This document shows, piece after piece, positions 26,791-44,901 of a DNA stretch of 64,000 nt. This DNA comes from Callorhinus ursinus (lineage: Eukaryota; Chordata; Mammalia; Carnivora; Otariidae): assembly GCF_003265705.1 (NCBI RefSeq), contig NW_020312785.1, forward strand, positions 23,428,587-23,492,586. Reading direction: 5' to 3'. The translations under genes were made by a program, and so were the position numbers. Under the pieces are notes generated by a model that had not been told where the DNA came from, did no database searches, and saw only the letters and a list, made by a program, of their open reading frames with translations. How positions within the stretch are numbered: position 1 is the stretch's first letter; every line of letters begins with the position of its first letter.

Positions 26791-28422
26791 CCCTCCTCCT
26801 CTTGATTGAGAACCATATCATTTGTCAAAGTCAAGAACAAAAGCCAAAGGATCAGGAAACCTTCATTCTTCCCACTTTGAATCAGTATCTCCCTTCAGGG
26901 CAGAGTTGCATCTCCTGTAGGCTTTTAAAAAACTGTATCCACTTATTTCATTTTAGTCCCTTTACTGGCAGTCTAAAATAGCAATAAATGTTAACAGAGC
27001 CCAGAAAATGACTTTTTAAAAACTATAGTCAATTCTCAAGTTTTGCAGATCCTATACTTACAAAGTCACCTACTCGCTAAAATTTATTTGTAACCCAAAG
27101 TCAATACTCACAGTGAGGAATCTGAGTCACTCCACCTTCTTGAGTCAGTTTTGATACTGCTAACAAGTGTCCTTTCCTCAGTCTATCTAGTGCCACACTG
27201 TTCTCAATTTTTTTCTCTTTATATTGATAATTTCCCTGTTTAAAGTAGCCCCCAAGGATAGAGCTTTAGTGTGATGTAGTGTTTCTAAGTGCAAAAGGCT
27301 ATGACGCGCCCACATAGAGAAAATATGTACATTAGATAAGCTTTGGCCAGGAATGGTCATTCCTGATGGCACTCCTGGCTGTGAGTTCAATGTAAATGAA
27401 TCAACAATACATATTGCATAAGGTGTCTTTAAACAAAAACACACATAAAACAAGATTATGCCTGGATCAGATGACAAAAATGTGTGACCAGAGACTTGCA
27501 GGAACCTATCCCTGTATCTCCCCCAGGAGTAATGGCTCAGTATTTGTTCACTAAATGACTGGAAAAACAAAGGTACAGAGTTTTGTTTCCTGGCATACCC
27601 GGATCTGTAAAACTATTTTTTATGTGTGGAAAATGAAAGAACGTTGCCTTTATTTTTACAACAGTCACTAAAAAGACCGTGTTTTCAGGTAGATTTTATT
27701 TATTTTTTGTTAATTCTCTATGTCAAGTGAGTTCTCCTCCATTGATCATACGAGGGAAACAACTGTTTCGCTCTGTTGGTTCAGTTCTATAGAATCTGCA
27801 GAGAGAGCGAAACACACTAACTTTCTTATCGCTGTCATATGATATGATTTTTACACTAGTTGAATCGTTGTGAGAGACAATTCAGTGACTTTGAAGTTTC
27901 ACAGTTTTCAGCACAATGTGATAATATCTAAGAACAAACAAAAGTTTTCAGGATACCTTTGCTGTTGTACAAATTCACACATTTATGTTATGAAAATTCA
28001 AGAATATGCAATATCTGAAAATTTGATATTTGAAAATCATAAAATCATATATATGTATGGTTATATATATCATGATACATATGTGGTCTTGTATACATTT
28101 TATGTATGTTTATATATGCTTACATATGTAAATTACATGTATAAAACATAAACATATATGTAAATTGTGTGTGTGTGTTCTGATTCATAATTCTTAGTTC
28201 CAAAAGAAGCTTCCAAGGCACGATTTCCTTTTTTTTTTTTTTTTTTTTGGCAGCATGAGGATGTTTTTCAAGTCCTTCTAACATAGCAATACTGTTTTTT
28301 TCAGAGACAAATGCTTGTGGACCTTAGGAATGTCTCCCCTTAGTGATCTAGTTTAATAATTGCTTCATATGGGTTTAAGGAATCATCCTATTCCACTTAC
28401 ATCCGTTCTGAAATTCTCCTTA

Positions 28423-28605
<183 letters not shown>

Positions 28606-29350
28606 CTAAGGTTTTTCTATTATCCACAGGTGAATTATTTCCTGTAAATATGATCGTATAATTCATATATGCAAAAGCAGATAAATAAGCTTTTCTTCAT
28701 TAATCTTAACAGAAATTTGTACAATAGAAGATGCAACGTATTGCCAAGTTTAACTGCAAAATAAATAGCGAAAAAGCAATAAAACCACAAATGAATTTTA
28801 CAAGTCATATCATTAATAGTGATCTTCTTACAGCAATTAATTGCATTATGGATTATCACCTAAAACAAATGAGCTGTAGACATATTTTCTGAAGTGCCTT
28901 TCTATTATTTAATTGCTGGAACCTAAAATACAATATGATACAGATACGATCTATTAAGAGTTCCACTGTTGCATTAAATCACTGAATATATATAATTTGT
29001 ACTTGTTCATTGAAATGTTTTAGGCACAATGAAATGACTAGTTTTCATCAGAAAGGCAGGTGCAGATGAAAATTATTGCTGGAGGAACCAATATAACTAA
29101 CAACAAAAGAAGCAGAGAAATGATTTTTAAAAAGGGATAGAAGTGTTTTTAGCCCCAGTTTCTACAAAATTACGGCTTCGAGTAAAATGATGTTGCTTGA
29201 ACATTTTTAGTAGTTTGAAACAGCCCAATTATGCAAGTGCTCTCGTATTCTGATTTTGGATTTGGAATATTCTTTAAATGCAGGTAACTGCACATTTTAG
29301 AATATTCATTTTAAAATAATTTGGGGTCAAAAGATATTTGAGGATAAAAT

Positions 29351-29398
29351 CATCTTTACCTTCCTCCTCTAATACATCTTTACCTTCCTCCTCTAATA
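29351..29398. repeat. Two perfect 24-bp tandem copies
   Basis: The unit CATCTTTACCTTCCTCCTCT plus AATA is present twice in a row without mismatch. Confidence 0.95.
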
Positions 29399-30270
29399 TG
29401 ATACATTTTAGATTCTTATAGAAATTATAGACGATGAGCCTGTAATTGTTTTTCTCATATGATCCCTTAAAATCAGTGAATTTTCTTGGTCTTTATATTT
29501 TTAACCTCTCTGAAACAGCTCCAAGTTACACGGTGCATGAAACAGATCTTGGTATATTCAATGACCCTTATTTTTTTTTTTTTTTAAGTCGCTTTGGAAT
29601 TTTTGGCCCAATCTGTGCGTTAAGTCAGATGTTCTTGAACTGGTATGTTACTGCACCAAGCATGGGCCAAGGGACTGGCTGTTAGTAATAAATTACAATT
29701 CTCAGGCCTCTACCTGTCTGTCTCCATTCTCTCTTCCTTCACTCAGTTGTCCTGTATTGGAAAGACTAGGCACAAATCATGGACTTGACCATACCCAGCG
29801 CCTTCCTCTTGATTTCTTGGCATACATCTACTCTAATAACTCCATCTGTCCTAAGAGGCCTAACATTACAAATCTCTCCTACACATCACTTGCTTGCCTC
29901 ATTCTCTCCTCTAATTAACACCAGATTATAATTTTTTTTCAGATTATACATTTTTTTAAAATCTTTTTACCAAATATTCACAGAATACCAAGTAATAAAT
30001 AGCAGCAGAACACCAAGATCTAGGTCTCTAAGCTGAGGGATGGAGAAAGGCAATTTAAATTAACAACACAGAATCATTTTAATCACAATAATCATAGAAT
30101 CATTTTCCTCAGGAAGATATGATTTTCTCTCTAAGTGGCTAAGAATGCAAAGATAAAATGGCATGAGATATCAATATATTAAAATATTAAGAGTAGATCC
30201 TTTTAAAAAATCCCTGTTAATTCAGGGTTTCCTTAGTAAGATTTTAGTTGTTTAAAAAAATCAACATACA

Positions 30271-30293
30271 GGGCGCCTGGGTGGCTCAGTTGG
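30271..30293 (+). mobile_element. Head-only SINE insertion, 23 bp, tailless
   Basis: The insert GGGCGCCTGGGTGGCTCAGT plus TGG stops exactly at the end of the box A consensus TGGCTCAGTTGG. It is flanked by perfect 19-bp direct repeats TTAAAAAAATCAACATACA (30252-30270 and 30294-30312). Confidence 0.9.
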
Positions 30294-31229
30294 TTAAAAA
30301 AATCAACATACAGTAGAATAAGAGTAGATCTAAAAAGGCAAAGAGGTATTTCTAAGCTCCTTTAATTCCAATAGGAATAGTTTCAATCAGTGACAACATG
30401 TAGGCTTAAAAATGCCAAATCAGCATGCCTTTGTCAAGGGAAGATGATAAAATGCAAGTACCATATTCGTTACAGGAGAGGGGTAAAGACACTGGCTAAA
30501 AGCCCCTAGCAGCAACTTCAATCCAGGTACTGAGAGGTGATATTTCTACACTCTCCTGGAGAAACATACTAGAGGCAAGATCAGTCAGTTCTGATCTCAT
30601 CGTGGTGTGACTCGCCACATGTTAGTTCTAATAATGAATCGCCTTTAATTAGAAAAACCGGCCTTAAGTACCAGCGAAGCCCCATCTGCAGCCCCTATCA
30701 GGAGAACAGGTGGCAAACAGCTGCAACAGCATGACAAGAAGAGGCCTCACCGTGGCTTCGAAGGCTCTTACAAACCCAAGTTAGGAGGTTGCTTTAAGAG
30801 GTTTTAGGGCGAGAACTGAGGGAAAGTTACAAAGCTTATCAACAGAGGCAGGTTCCTGTTGTCCCTATGATCTCTTAGGTTTGTGATTTTGCTCAAGGGT
30901 CCTCAGATTTTATGTGCTGTATAGCCTGTTTCAAAGAGTAACAAATTTAGCAGATTAAGCATATGCCCAACATTTTTAGTTTTACTTTGGCCAAGGGCAA
31001 AAAAAGAAGTTTCAACTGCCTTTAAAGTATAGTCCACGCTTCTGGCTTTATAAAAGTTCATTAACAAGGAGGAGAATGGGATCTTTAATCTTCGTTAGTA
31101 AGTAGAACACAAAATGGTTTAGTGAGTGGACCGTCACTCAAATTGCAGAGAGAAGACCCATGCCTGGAAAAATTCAAATTTTTTAGTGCAGAGACATGTC
31201 ATGCGTGTACATCAGTTCATTAGCATTCA

Positions 31230-36744
<5,515 letters not shown>

Positions 36745-37789
36745 CTAATGTCTTGAGAACTTCTCTCCGTGTATAGGGCCATAACTTTTAAGTGGACACA
36801 GTTGTGCGTCAGACGGAAAACACTGTACTATTTGCGATGCTTTACTTTAGTCCCAGTGATTAAAACTCAAACATGGAATCTAAACATATGGATACCTATA
36901 TTTTTTAGTGTTTTAGTTGCTGACAGAATACCATAGTGGAGACAGTTTGCATTCCTTCGTTTTTGACCCATTAAAAAAGTCATGATTCTTCTTACAATGT
37001 CATTAAAAAAATGGAACAAGCTCCTTTATTCAGATCCTTCACAGTAAGCATATTTGCATACTTTTCTTCAAAACCAAGTCAGAATTAGTGAGTTTGGGGC
37101 TCTGTGACATTCTGCAGAGAGGCTTATCAATGTTTCCATGCACAGCTCTGGAAGCTTGTCAGGACTTTCTGATGGTGACAGTGTAAACCGCCATAAATCC
37201 CTACATAAACAAAGGAAAGCTACTGAATTAAATCTGGTAGAACGAAAAGTGTCCACTATAAGAAATATTAGTGTTCCTGTCTTTTTTGGCACAACACATG
37301 TTAATGCTCTTTCACTGTGCTTTGGGAATGCAAAGCACATCAATGGCTATTAGAGGGAACCCTGAACCACTAGCTCCAGAGATGCAGACTAGAGTCCAAG
37401 CACGGCATTCCTCGTGTCCTTCTCCAACATTGACTCCATTTGATAATTTAGCAAAAGAGGTGATAATGCATGGTGTGCTGTAAGATCCACAATAAACAGG
37501 CTGGTGCTGCAGATTCTGCAAAGATTTTCTTCACGGTTTCATTTTCTTTGTCGAAGTGTGATAACCATGCTTCTCATTTCCCCGGGAATCAAGAACCTGA
37601 CACTTCACCCTTCAGGGTTCCGTGACGCAGAGTCAACTGAGGAAACTCACTAATGCAAATGATGGTTATGTGAAGAATCCTTCACTCCAAAGAAGAATAT
37701 GGATTTATAATTTTTATGTCTGTATACATAAGTAGATGTGCATATGTGTATGAATGTTTACTTTTTGCTTACAACGTGTGAGACATTGT

Positions 37790-37995
37790 CCGGAGTTCTT
37801 TACATGTATCAACTCATCTAACTCTTAGAACCATTCCACCAAGTCGTTACTACTATTTCCTGATTTTACAGATGAGGAAACAGACTCCTCAGACGGAAGG
37901 TTAAGACACGTGTGCATAGTTATGCAAAGCCAGCGAGTGGCAGAGAGGCTGGGATTCAAGCCCAAGTTCTCTAGCTCTGGAATCCACACTCGAAT
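37790..37995 (-). mobile_element. MIR SINE, well preserved
   Basis: Reverse MIR: ATGTATCAACTCATCTAACT, TTTTACAGATGAGGAAACAG, then GCAGAGAGGCTGGGATTCAA. The central MIR core is clear. Confidence 0.75.
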
Positions 37996-39142
37996 CCAGG
38001 ATGCTATAAACATACATATTGGGGAGTGCTGAAATTTCCTAAGGTCATTAAACGTTCGTATAAAAGAAAGAGTGGGGGGGGGAAATGTCTGCAGTCTCGA
38101 AATTCAGAATCATGCTGTTAAAACGGAGCCAATTTATTATTAACATTGTTGATAAAAATGTGCTTCGAAGAGCCAATTTGCTAAACCGTTGAAATTTAAA
38201 ACATTTAAATGCAAGCTGCATCACAGATATCTGGAGCCTCTGAATAGACGTTGGTTAGAGAAATTCTGCCTCTAGTAATCTTTAGCTTTTCTTATTTTAT
38301 TTCCTCTTGAACTTAAACCAAGTGTGTTATCACTATAGAAGTTATTAAAAATAAATTTCCATATTTCACATGTAGAAATATTATGGGTCTAAAGTATGGG
38401 CCAAGTGGAAATTTTTCGGTCCGACTGAAAAGGTTTCCAAAGGAATAGACAATATTTTTATGCTACCATGATTCTCTCAGAAAAGCACTTTGAGTGTTTT
38501 GATATCATGAGCTGAAAGAACTTTCCATATGGATGGGTGATTTCCAACAGGAAGTAAGATTAACAATTCACATCCTGGCTTGGGTTTAAACTTGTATTTG
38601 GAATACTAATTATTTGGGGAAGAAAGTGAACCATACATTATTGACCCATAACGAATCTTAAAATGTCATGTGTATATTTCAGAGGTCTCTGAGGAAGTCA
38701 AAGCTCATATGCAGCTACCTTGATAAGGGTGTTAGGAGCTTTTTGAAACTACCAATCTCATAGGCTATTTTTCTGCATTTGAGGTGACCTAGCATATATG
38801 AGACAGATTTCGCTGTCCGACAATAAGAAATTAAGCAGAGGTAAAACTCAGTGCTGGTTACAGTAATTAACATGTGTCTAAAATATGTCTTTTTACCATA
38901 TCATATTAGAGGTTGTATTTTCTTATGAATATATCTGAGTTTGCCTTATTTCTTCCTTGTCTTTTAAAAGACAGTATTATTAGGGAAAAGAAGACACTAG
39001 GGATCATAAAACCCAAACTTTTCTTCCAGTTCATATTAAGGGGATAAATTTGTGTCACAAAGGAAAAGAGGGCACTGCATTTAAATAATTAGGTAGCGAT
39101 TACTCTCATTTCCTCTGCTCCTCTGACTTCAGATACTCCACT

Positions 39143-39181
39143 CAAACAAAACAAAAACAAAACAAAACAAAACACAAAAAC
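39143..39181. repeat. AAAAC pentanucleotide repeat
   Basis: An imperfect (AAAAC)n run of about 39 bp. Confidence 0.9.
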
Positions 39182-40240
39182 CTATCTGAAATCCTAAATC
39201 ACAAAATGAAATACTAGAGGGTCCCAGGGCTGGAGAAAATAGTAAGGGGGCCCGGCAGTAAGGGTTGCCTGTAGACCGCCTCCCCTTTCCTTTAATTCAC
39301 AGCCTGAAAAAGCTCTGCAGTCCAGGAAGGAGCAAGGGATAGATTTGAGAGAGGCCAGTATTTCAGAGAGAAGCAAGGCCTGAGCTCTGTTTCTTTGTCA
39401 CCTCCCACGGTGAGGAAATGATTTCTTGGCATTCTTTCTGGCCTGATTTTCTTACTCCTTTCTTTAGGACTTCTCCACTGTTCCCAGGTTGATGCTGTGG
39501 TTTGGATTTTAGGCAGGGTTTTTGGAAGAGGTGACTGGAATGTCTGAGGTAAGGAAAACAAAGGGATAGGAACAGCTACTTAATACTGCTTCCATGATCC
39601 TCCCCTGGATGGTATCCCAAGCCCTTTGCCCTTTCCAAGTTGGGAGGAGGTCTCTTTGCTTACCACAGTCCTCATGTGACCTTTTCTGGGAATAGTTAAA
39701 TTCACAATTTTGTGAACTAGAAAAGATTTCTGGCTCAGCCTTCTCCTTTATTATATTTCTGGTTGCACCAACTCAACTGTGCCATCGTGGTGAGAAAGCA
39801 GCCACGGACAAAAGGTTAACAAGTCAGTCTGGGGTATATTCTTATAAAACCTTATTTACAAAACAGGTGGCAGACTGGACTTGGCCCAGGAGCCATAATT
39901 TCCTGACACCTGATAAAAACAAAAGATAACTGCATTACCTTACGCTAGGTGCTTAACTGTGGTATTTACCCAGCACAAAAAGTTCATGGAGGACACAGCA
40001 GGTGAAGCTCAGCAAACTGACAGGGGATGGGGAGCATATTCTGGGCTGATGGAATAAGGACCCATTAGAGAATCTAATATTGGCAGAGTGGCAGGTGCGC
40101 TGACGTGGTGGATCGTAGGGTGTGGCACTTAGAGGTGGGGGATGGACCCGCAACACCCTCCAGGTTGCTGGCTTCATGGGCTCTGCTGAATTTAGACTTG
40201 GTATTTTAAACACGGTGGGTTCTATTAAAAACGGGAACTA

Positions 40241-40428
40241 GGGGCGCCTGGGTGGCTCAGTCGTTGGGCGTCTGCCTTCGGCTCAGGTCATGATCCCGGG
40301 GTCCGGGGATCGAGCCTCCCGTCGGGCTCCCTGCTCCGTGGGAAGCCTGCTTCTCCCTCTCACACTCCCCCTGCTCATGTTCCCCTCTCTGTGTCTCTGT
40401 CAAATAAATAAAATCTTAAAAAAAGAAA
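40241..40428 (+). mobile_element. CAN-SINE, full length
   Basis: Head GGGGCGCCTGGGTGGCTCAG, the CGGCTCAGGTCATGATCCCG part, a CT-rich part and an AAATAAATAAAATCTTAAAA tail. Low divergence. The flanking duplication is unclear. Antisense to ROBO1. Confidence 0.93.
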
Positions 40429-41024
40429 ATGGGGTCTAGAGCAACTCAGAGACATGATCGATAAGCATTTCAAAATACCATTTTGGCTCCAATGGCCAAA
40501 GGGAATTAACAGGAAGTAGTGCTAACGAATGTAGATAAAGGTAGGACTGTTGGGAGCTTATGCGATAGATGAGGCAGGAGAGATCAAGTGCTTGATATGA
40601 AACAGTACTGGGATAGTGAATGGGGTGGAAAGCAGGATCAACAAAGGTGTGATGGATGCAGAAGAAAGGAAGACTTGAGATGTTGACTTAGGTATCATCA
40701 ACCAAATGAGGTGGGAGGGCCAGAGCGGGCTGCCAACGTCTGAGATCTATGAGGGAAAGCAGTGTTTAAGGGATGGACATGAGAGGAGAGAGTGCAGGAG
40801 ATTGGGTGACTGCCCCTTCTCTTACCACACGAAATCATAGAACACAGATACACACACACATCCCGGAACCCCCCACCCACCCGCCCAAACACATACTCTG
40901 GCTAGGAACAGAGACCTCTTCCTGATTCGCTCCTGATCCCGTATCCTGCTCTATTTGGTCCAAAGCACGCGACTGCTGATACTAGAGCTGATTTTTTTAA
41001 TGCTTATTATTTATCTTATAGCTT

Positions 41025-41158
41025 CCGCTCTTAATAATGTAAAGTTCACAAGGATGGGAATTTTTATTGACTTGCTCACTGATGCATCCCAAGCAACTAG
41101 AATGGTGCGCGTCCATGGTAGACATTTGATAAATATGCCTGACGAATGAATAAATTGA
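41025..41158 (+). mobile_element. L2 LINE 3' end, old
   Basis: CACTGATGCATCCCAAGCAA, then TAGACATTTGATAAATATGC and GAATGAATAAAT follow the terminal L2 consensus. Confidence 0.55.
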
Positions 41159-42661
41159 AAGTTGTGTATATAACTGTTCTTTTGAGCATGGACTCCAAGA
41201 TCTTTATTTAACTGTTGCCTCTGGAACATGCCAGCATCTTTCATCATTTCATTTGGTACAAAGGTCTTTTCTATTTGGTATTTGAAATACAGAAGTTTCA
41301 CTGTTATTCTCTTCTTGAATTTAAAAGGTTAATTCTGTATGGTAACACAGCAAGCTTTCCAAAAAATTGTTCTGTTTGTAATTTTCAGTTTGTTGTTTGT
41401 CCTTTTTCAGTCCTGCTGTAGAAACTTGTATTGGGTACCCATGGAATCCTCCCATTAGGTTCTATACGATCATTTGCTCTTAGGTTGTAAATCCATTAAG
41501 AGCAAGAACTGGAGATATTTTATATGCGTGCGCATGTACGCGTGGGTGTGAGACAGACAGTGCGTGTACACGCGCCCATCCACAGAGGCTAGTGCAGGAC
41601 ATAGAAGATGCTCCACCAGCATTTTATGTGCTTTCAATCATGTGAAAGCAGAGTCTACAGTCATGAACTTGCACATGTAGAGAGGAGGTTATATAATCAG
41701 GCTTTCCAGATTTATCCACGAGAGAGTGTTGTTATGCCAGAGTCTGTTTCATGAATATCTGGGCTATCATTTCGATGGAATTCCCCTGGATGCAAAAACA
41801 GGCTCTGGTTTAATTTCTGAATCAAGTGAATTTAATCCCTATGAAGACCTCCCTAGCTTTTGGGTCTTTCAGTGGCTGGCTTTGTTTCGCGGGTATGAAA
41901 ACAGTAAGCTAGCACTGGTACCCAGGAAGAAAAGATAGTGCTTGCTGCCAAATTTGTACAACCGTGGTGGTCAACACTTTGTCGTATGGTAAATTCAGTC
42001 ATTGTGTCACCACATGGTATGCTCCTTGGATTCAGAAATAACACCTTACTCATTTTTGTCTTTTCCAGTTGCAAACATATTATCCAACTGTGCAAAGCAG
42101 AGCACTCAATAAGTTAATCGAATTTAAATTATAAAATGGTTTTGTTTGGAAGTTTTTTCTTCTTCTACCTTAAGTTATATGTTGCTGGTTTGAGGGAAAA
42201 ACATCATCTTATTATAGAAAATCCAGAAGCTTGGCTCATGTTACGTATACCATTTTTCAGCTCTTTTAAGCTGCCTGTCACATCAGTTTGTGATTTCTCT
42301 GTGAATATATTAAAGTTCACTGAATCATAATTACAAAAAAAATATAGGATTGAGGTTCATTTTAATTAGAGAGAAAAGAAAAGCTCCGTATTAACAAGCT
42401 ACCTAGATCTCTTGTTGTATTTCAACATATTCCCCTGCAAATGGAGAGCTGAACTATGTTGAATTCACAAGAACAAACCAACCTAGCCTACAACAACTTA
42501 TGAGCAAACGTGTTCAGCAGGTTTTCAGATGAACACTTTTTCTTTGATAGTATCTGTTAACTAGCTATATTTCTTAATCTTCATAAATGCTATTGCTTAA
42601 TTACTTTAACTCCTTTTAATCATCCACTAAAATCAGCAAGCTTGTCTTTCACGGTTAAAGT

Positions 42662-42675
42662 GCGCCCTCTGGTGT
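42662..42675 (-). promoter_or_regulatory. CTCF-like motif
   Basis: On the minus strand ACACCAGAGGGCGC fits the core CTCF consensus at 13 of 14 positions (first base differs). It lies about 210 bp downstream of exon w8 in transcript sense. Confidence 0.5.
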
Positions 42676-42883
42676 TCATTCACTAAGATGCAACAGCTTC
42701 CATCAACGGCATTTGTGTACCAGCAAGCTTGGTTCCACAGCACGGTGGAATGGAGTATTTCTAAAAGATTTGAACAAACTTCATCCTTCGACGTTTTATG
42801 CAAAGAAAGTGATGTCACTGAGGAAGGCAAGATGAGATACCTGGAATTCCCTTTAGGATCTACAAAACAAGCAGGATAATTAC

Positions 42884-42926
42884 CTCCCTCCACTGCTCAC
42901 AGCTTCACCTCCTCTCTGATAAGTTA
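42884..42926 (-). CDS. ROBO1: ROBO1 exon w8: 43-nt small exon
   Basis: This exon enters in phase 1 and leaves in phase 2. It encodes VTYQRGGEAVSSGG plus a split arginine. The acceptor is ATTCTAG and the donor GTAATT after GGGAG. Unlike w7 it is not symmetric: joining w6 or w7 directly to w9 would shift the reading frame, so w8 is needed for the full-length tail. Its small size makes it easy to miss in automated annotation, yet it supplies the block that links the microexon to the [10 protein letters not shown] segment. Confidence 0.95.
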
Positions 42927-44330
42927 CTAGAATGTTACCAAAAAAAAAAAAAAAAGAAAAAGAAACAATTAATAGACATGTTTATGTTTATAAATCAAAA
43001 GCTATTACATCCATGAGTATCTTTCTAAAATGGAATGCTTTCTCACTTTCTACTTAGAAGCATTGCAAAACCATCACAGAAAGCAGGTTTCTGATTCAAC
43101 TAGTATTTTTTAAGATTATATAGAATTAAATATGTTACTCTTATTTTCTTAATGTGCCAATAAGGTTGAGAACTAAGTAAAAGCAAACTTGAGTACACTC
43201 TTATTAAATATATTATGCACTGTTACATTTGCATTCCCATAGTTTTCTATTTTGAATTTATTATTAGATCCGATAATTTCATGATTTTATATGTATATAT
43301 AATTGGAATCTTAAATTGAAAAAAAAATGGCAAGACTGTTGTCCCAGAAGTATGAATACCAGTAAGACAAAGATAAATGTTAAACCTTCTCTCCCTCCAC
43401 ACACAAAGATGTATGCCAAGTTGTGACTATTAATACGACATATTTTTTTTATTGTGGCTTACAGAAGCCCCTCCCATTATATTTTCATCAGACATGTGTA
43501 TATTTAGTGACAATATATTTTAATGCTCTTGAAAGCATTCTGTCTAATGAATTATGGGTGTAAAAATTTAGCAATAATAAAGATTTGCACACAGGCAAGG
43601 GGTTAGGAAGATTGGCTTTTCTGTAAATACAGACGCATTTTCTAAGAAGAAATATGTTTCTAAAAGCTGCCAAATTCTGCTTAGAAGAACTCCAAACGGG
43701 GAGTGTGTTAAGGAGAGATAACTGCTTCCAGTGATTACAATAACTGGATTAAAACCGAGGAGGCAAGACTTCAGGTACATCTTCTATTAAAGGTGACGTG
43801 AAAGAAGAGGGCCCACTTTGAAAAAGAAACTGAACAGAACAAAATATTGGGATTCTGACTTTGGGAAAATAAAAAGTTTTATCTTCCACATGTGTTGGGT
43901 ATTTTGGTTCCCTTTAAAAATGTTGATTCTATGGACAGAGAATTGCAAGGGGGAGAAATTTTCATTGGAAAATGTGAAAGCTTAAGGTAAGGGAAAAAAT
44001 GCACTGCCAAGTATGCAATAATCAATAAGATCATTAGCATGTTAAATCATGCTGAGGGTGAAAACAGAGTGTCTATCTAATGAAACACGTGCGCGCAAGG
44101 CCAAGATGCAGCGTGGAGTCATGAATAAATAACCGTATTAAATGGATGAAAAGCAACACCAACCATTTCTACTTCGAATGCATGCCTGACGTGAGTAAAT
44201 GAAGTACTGTGTTCCACCTTAAGTCCTTTCCCCCAACTGACGGCAGAAAATGAAATAAAAACAGAAACACGATCGTACAACACATGCCAAACTAACAAAA
44301 GAGAGGCAGACGGTAAGTGCAAATATATAC
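42927..44330 (-). other. ROBO1: ROBO1 intron w7-w8 (1.4 kb)
   Basis: This GT-AG intron lies between the two small exons. It is AT-rich and I recognise no interspersed repeat or gene in it. There is an A run near 42939-42954. Confidence 0.85.
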
Positions 44331-44357
44331 CTGTTGGTGTGAAGGTAAAAGACGGGA
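44331..44357 (-). CDS. ROBO1: ROBO1 exon w7: 27-nt symmetric microexon
   Basis: This microexon is phase 1 on both sides and codes for VPSFTFTPT directly after the post-membrane STYAGIRK. The acceptor is good, with a T-rich tract ending TTTTTCAG. The donor is GTATAT after ACAG. Skipping it joins w6 to w8 cleanly and removes nine residues without a frameshift, so it can act as a cassette. The insert is rich in serine and threonine next to the membrane, a plausible phosphorylation or adaptor site, but that is inference. It is distinct from the ROBO1/2 microexon reported between Ig domains, which would lie outside this window. Confidence 0.95.
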
Positions 44358-44794
44358 CTGAAAAATCAAAACAAAATATAAACCAGTTATTAAGCTGAAG
44401 AGAGAAAGGGGACATATCACATTAGTATAAATCAAGCAGACAGCTGAACATAAAACAAATGTAAATAACGAAGCCAGTAGTTCTGACACTCTGATAGATG
44501 AATAAAACCAAATCTGAGGTGAAAAGAAGAGGTTTGTCTCTACAGGTGCCATTTTGAAGTGTCTGGCATGGGAGTCGTGCTGGGTTAGCCTGGGAATGAC
44601 CCTGCACTGGGTCACATAGATTTAGGTCCCAGCTGTAGGACAAACAGGAATCCTCTACTATTAATCATCTCCAAACACTGGCTGATGGATTCTCAAACAA
44701 GTATTCTCAGGGTCTCGCTTAAACCTTATCTAGAAATCTGAAAGTAAATGCTTATAAAAGTGGACTAATAGGTGCACTTAAGTATTCATCATTC

Positions 44795-44901
44795 GGAGAA
44801 AGAGAGAGGCAGAGACAGGAAGGAAGGAGGGAAGGAAGGAAGAAAAGGAAGGAAGGAAGGAGGGGAGGAAGGAAGGAGGGAAGGGAGGAAGAAGGAAAGA
44901 A
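44795..44901. repeat. GGAA-rich purine tract
   Basis: An imperfect (GGAA)n / (GGGA)n tract of about 105 bp, all purine on the plus strand except a few bases. Open frames through it are artefacts of the repeat. Confidence 0.93.
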
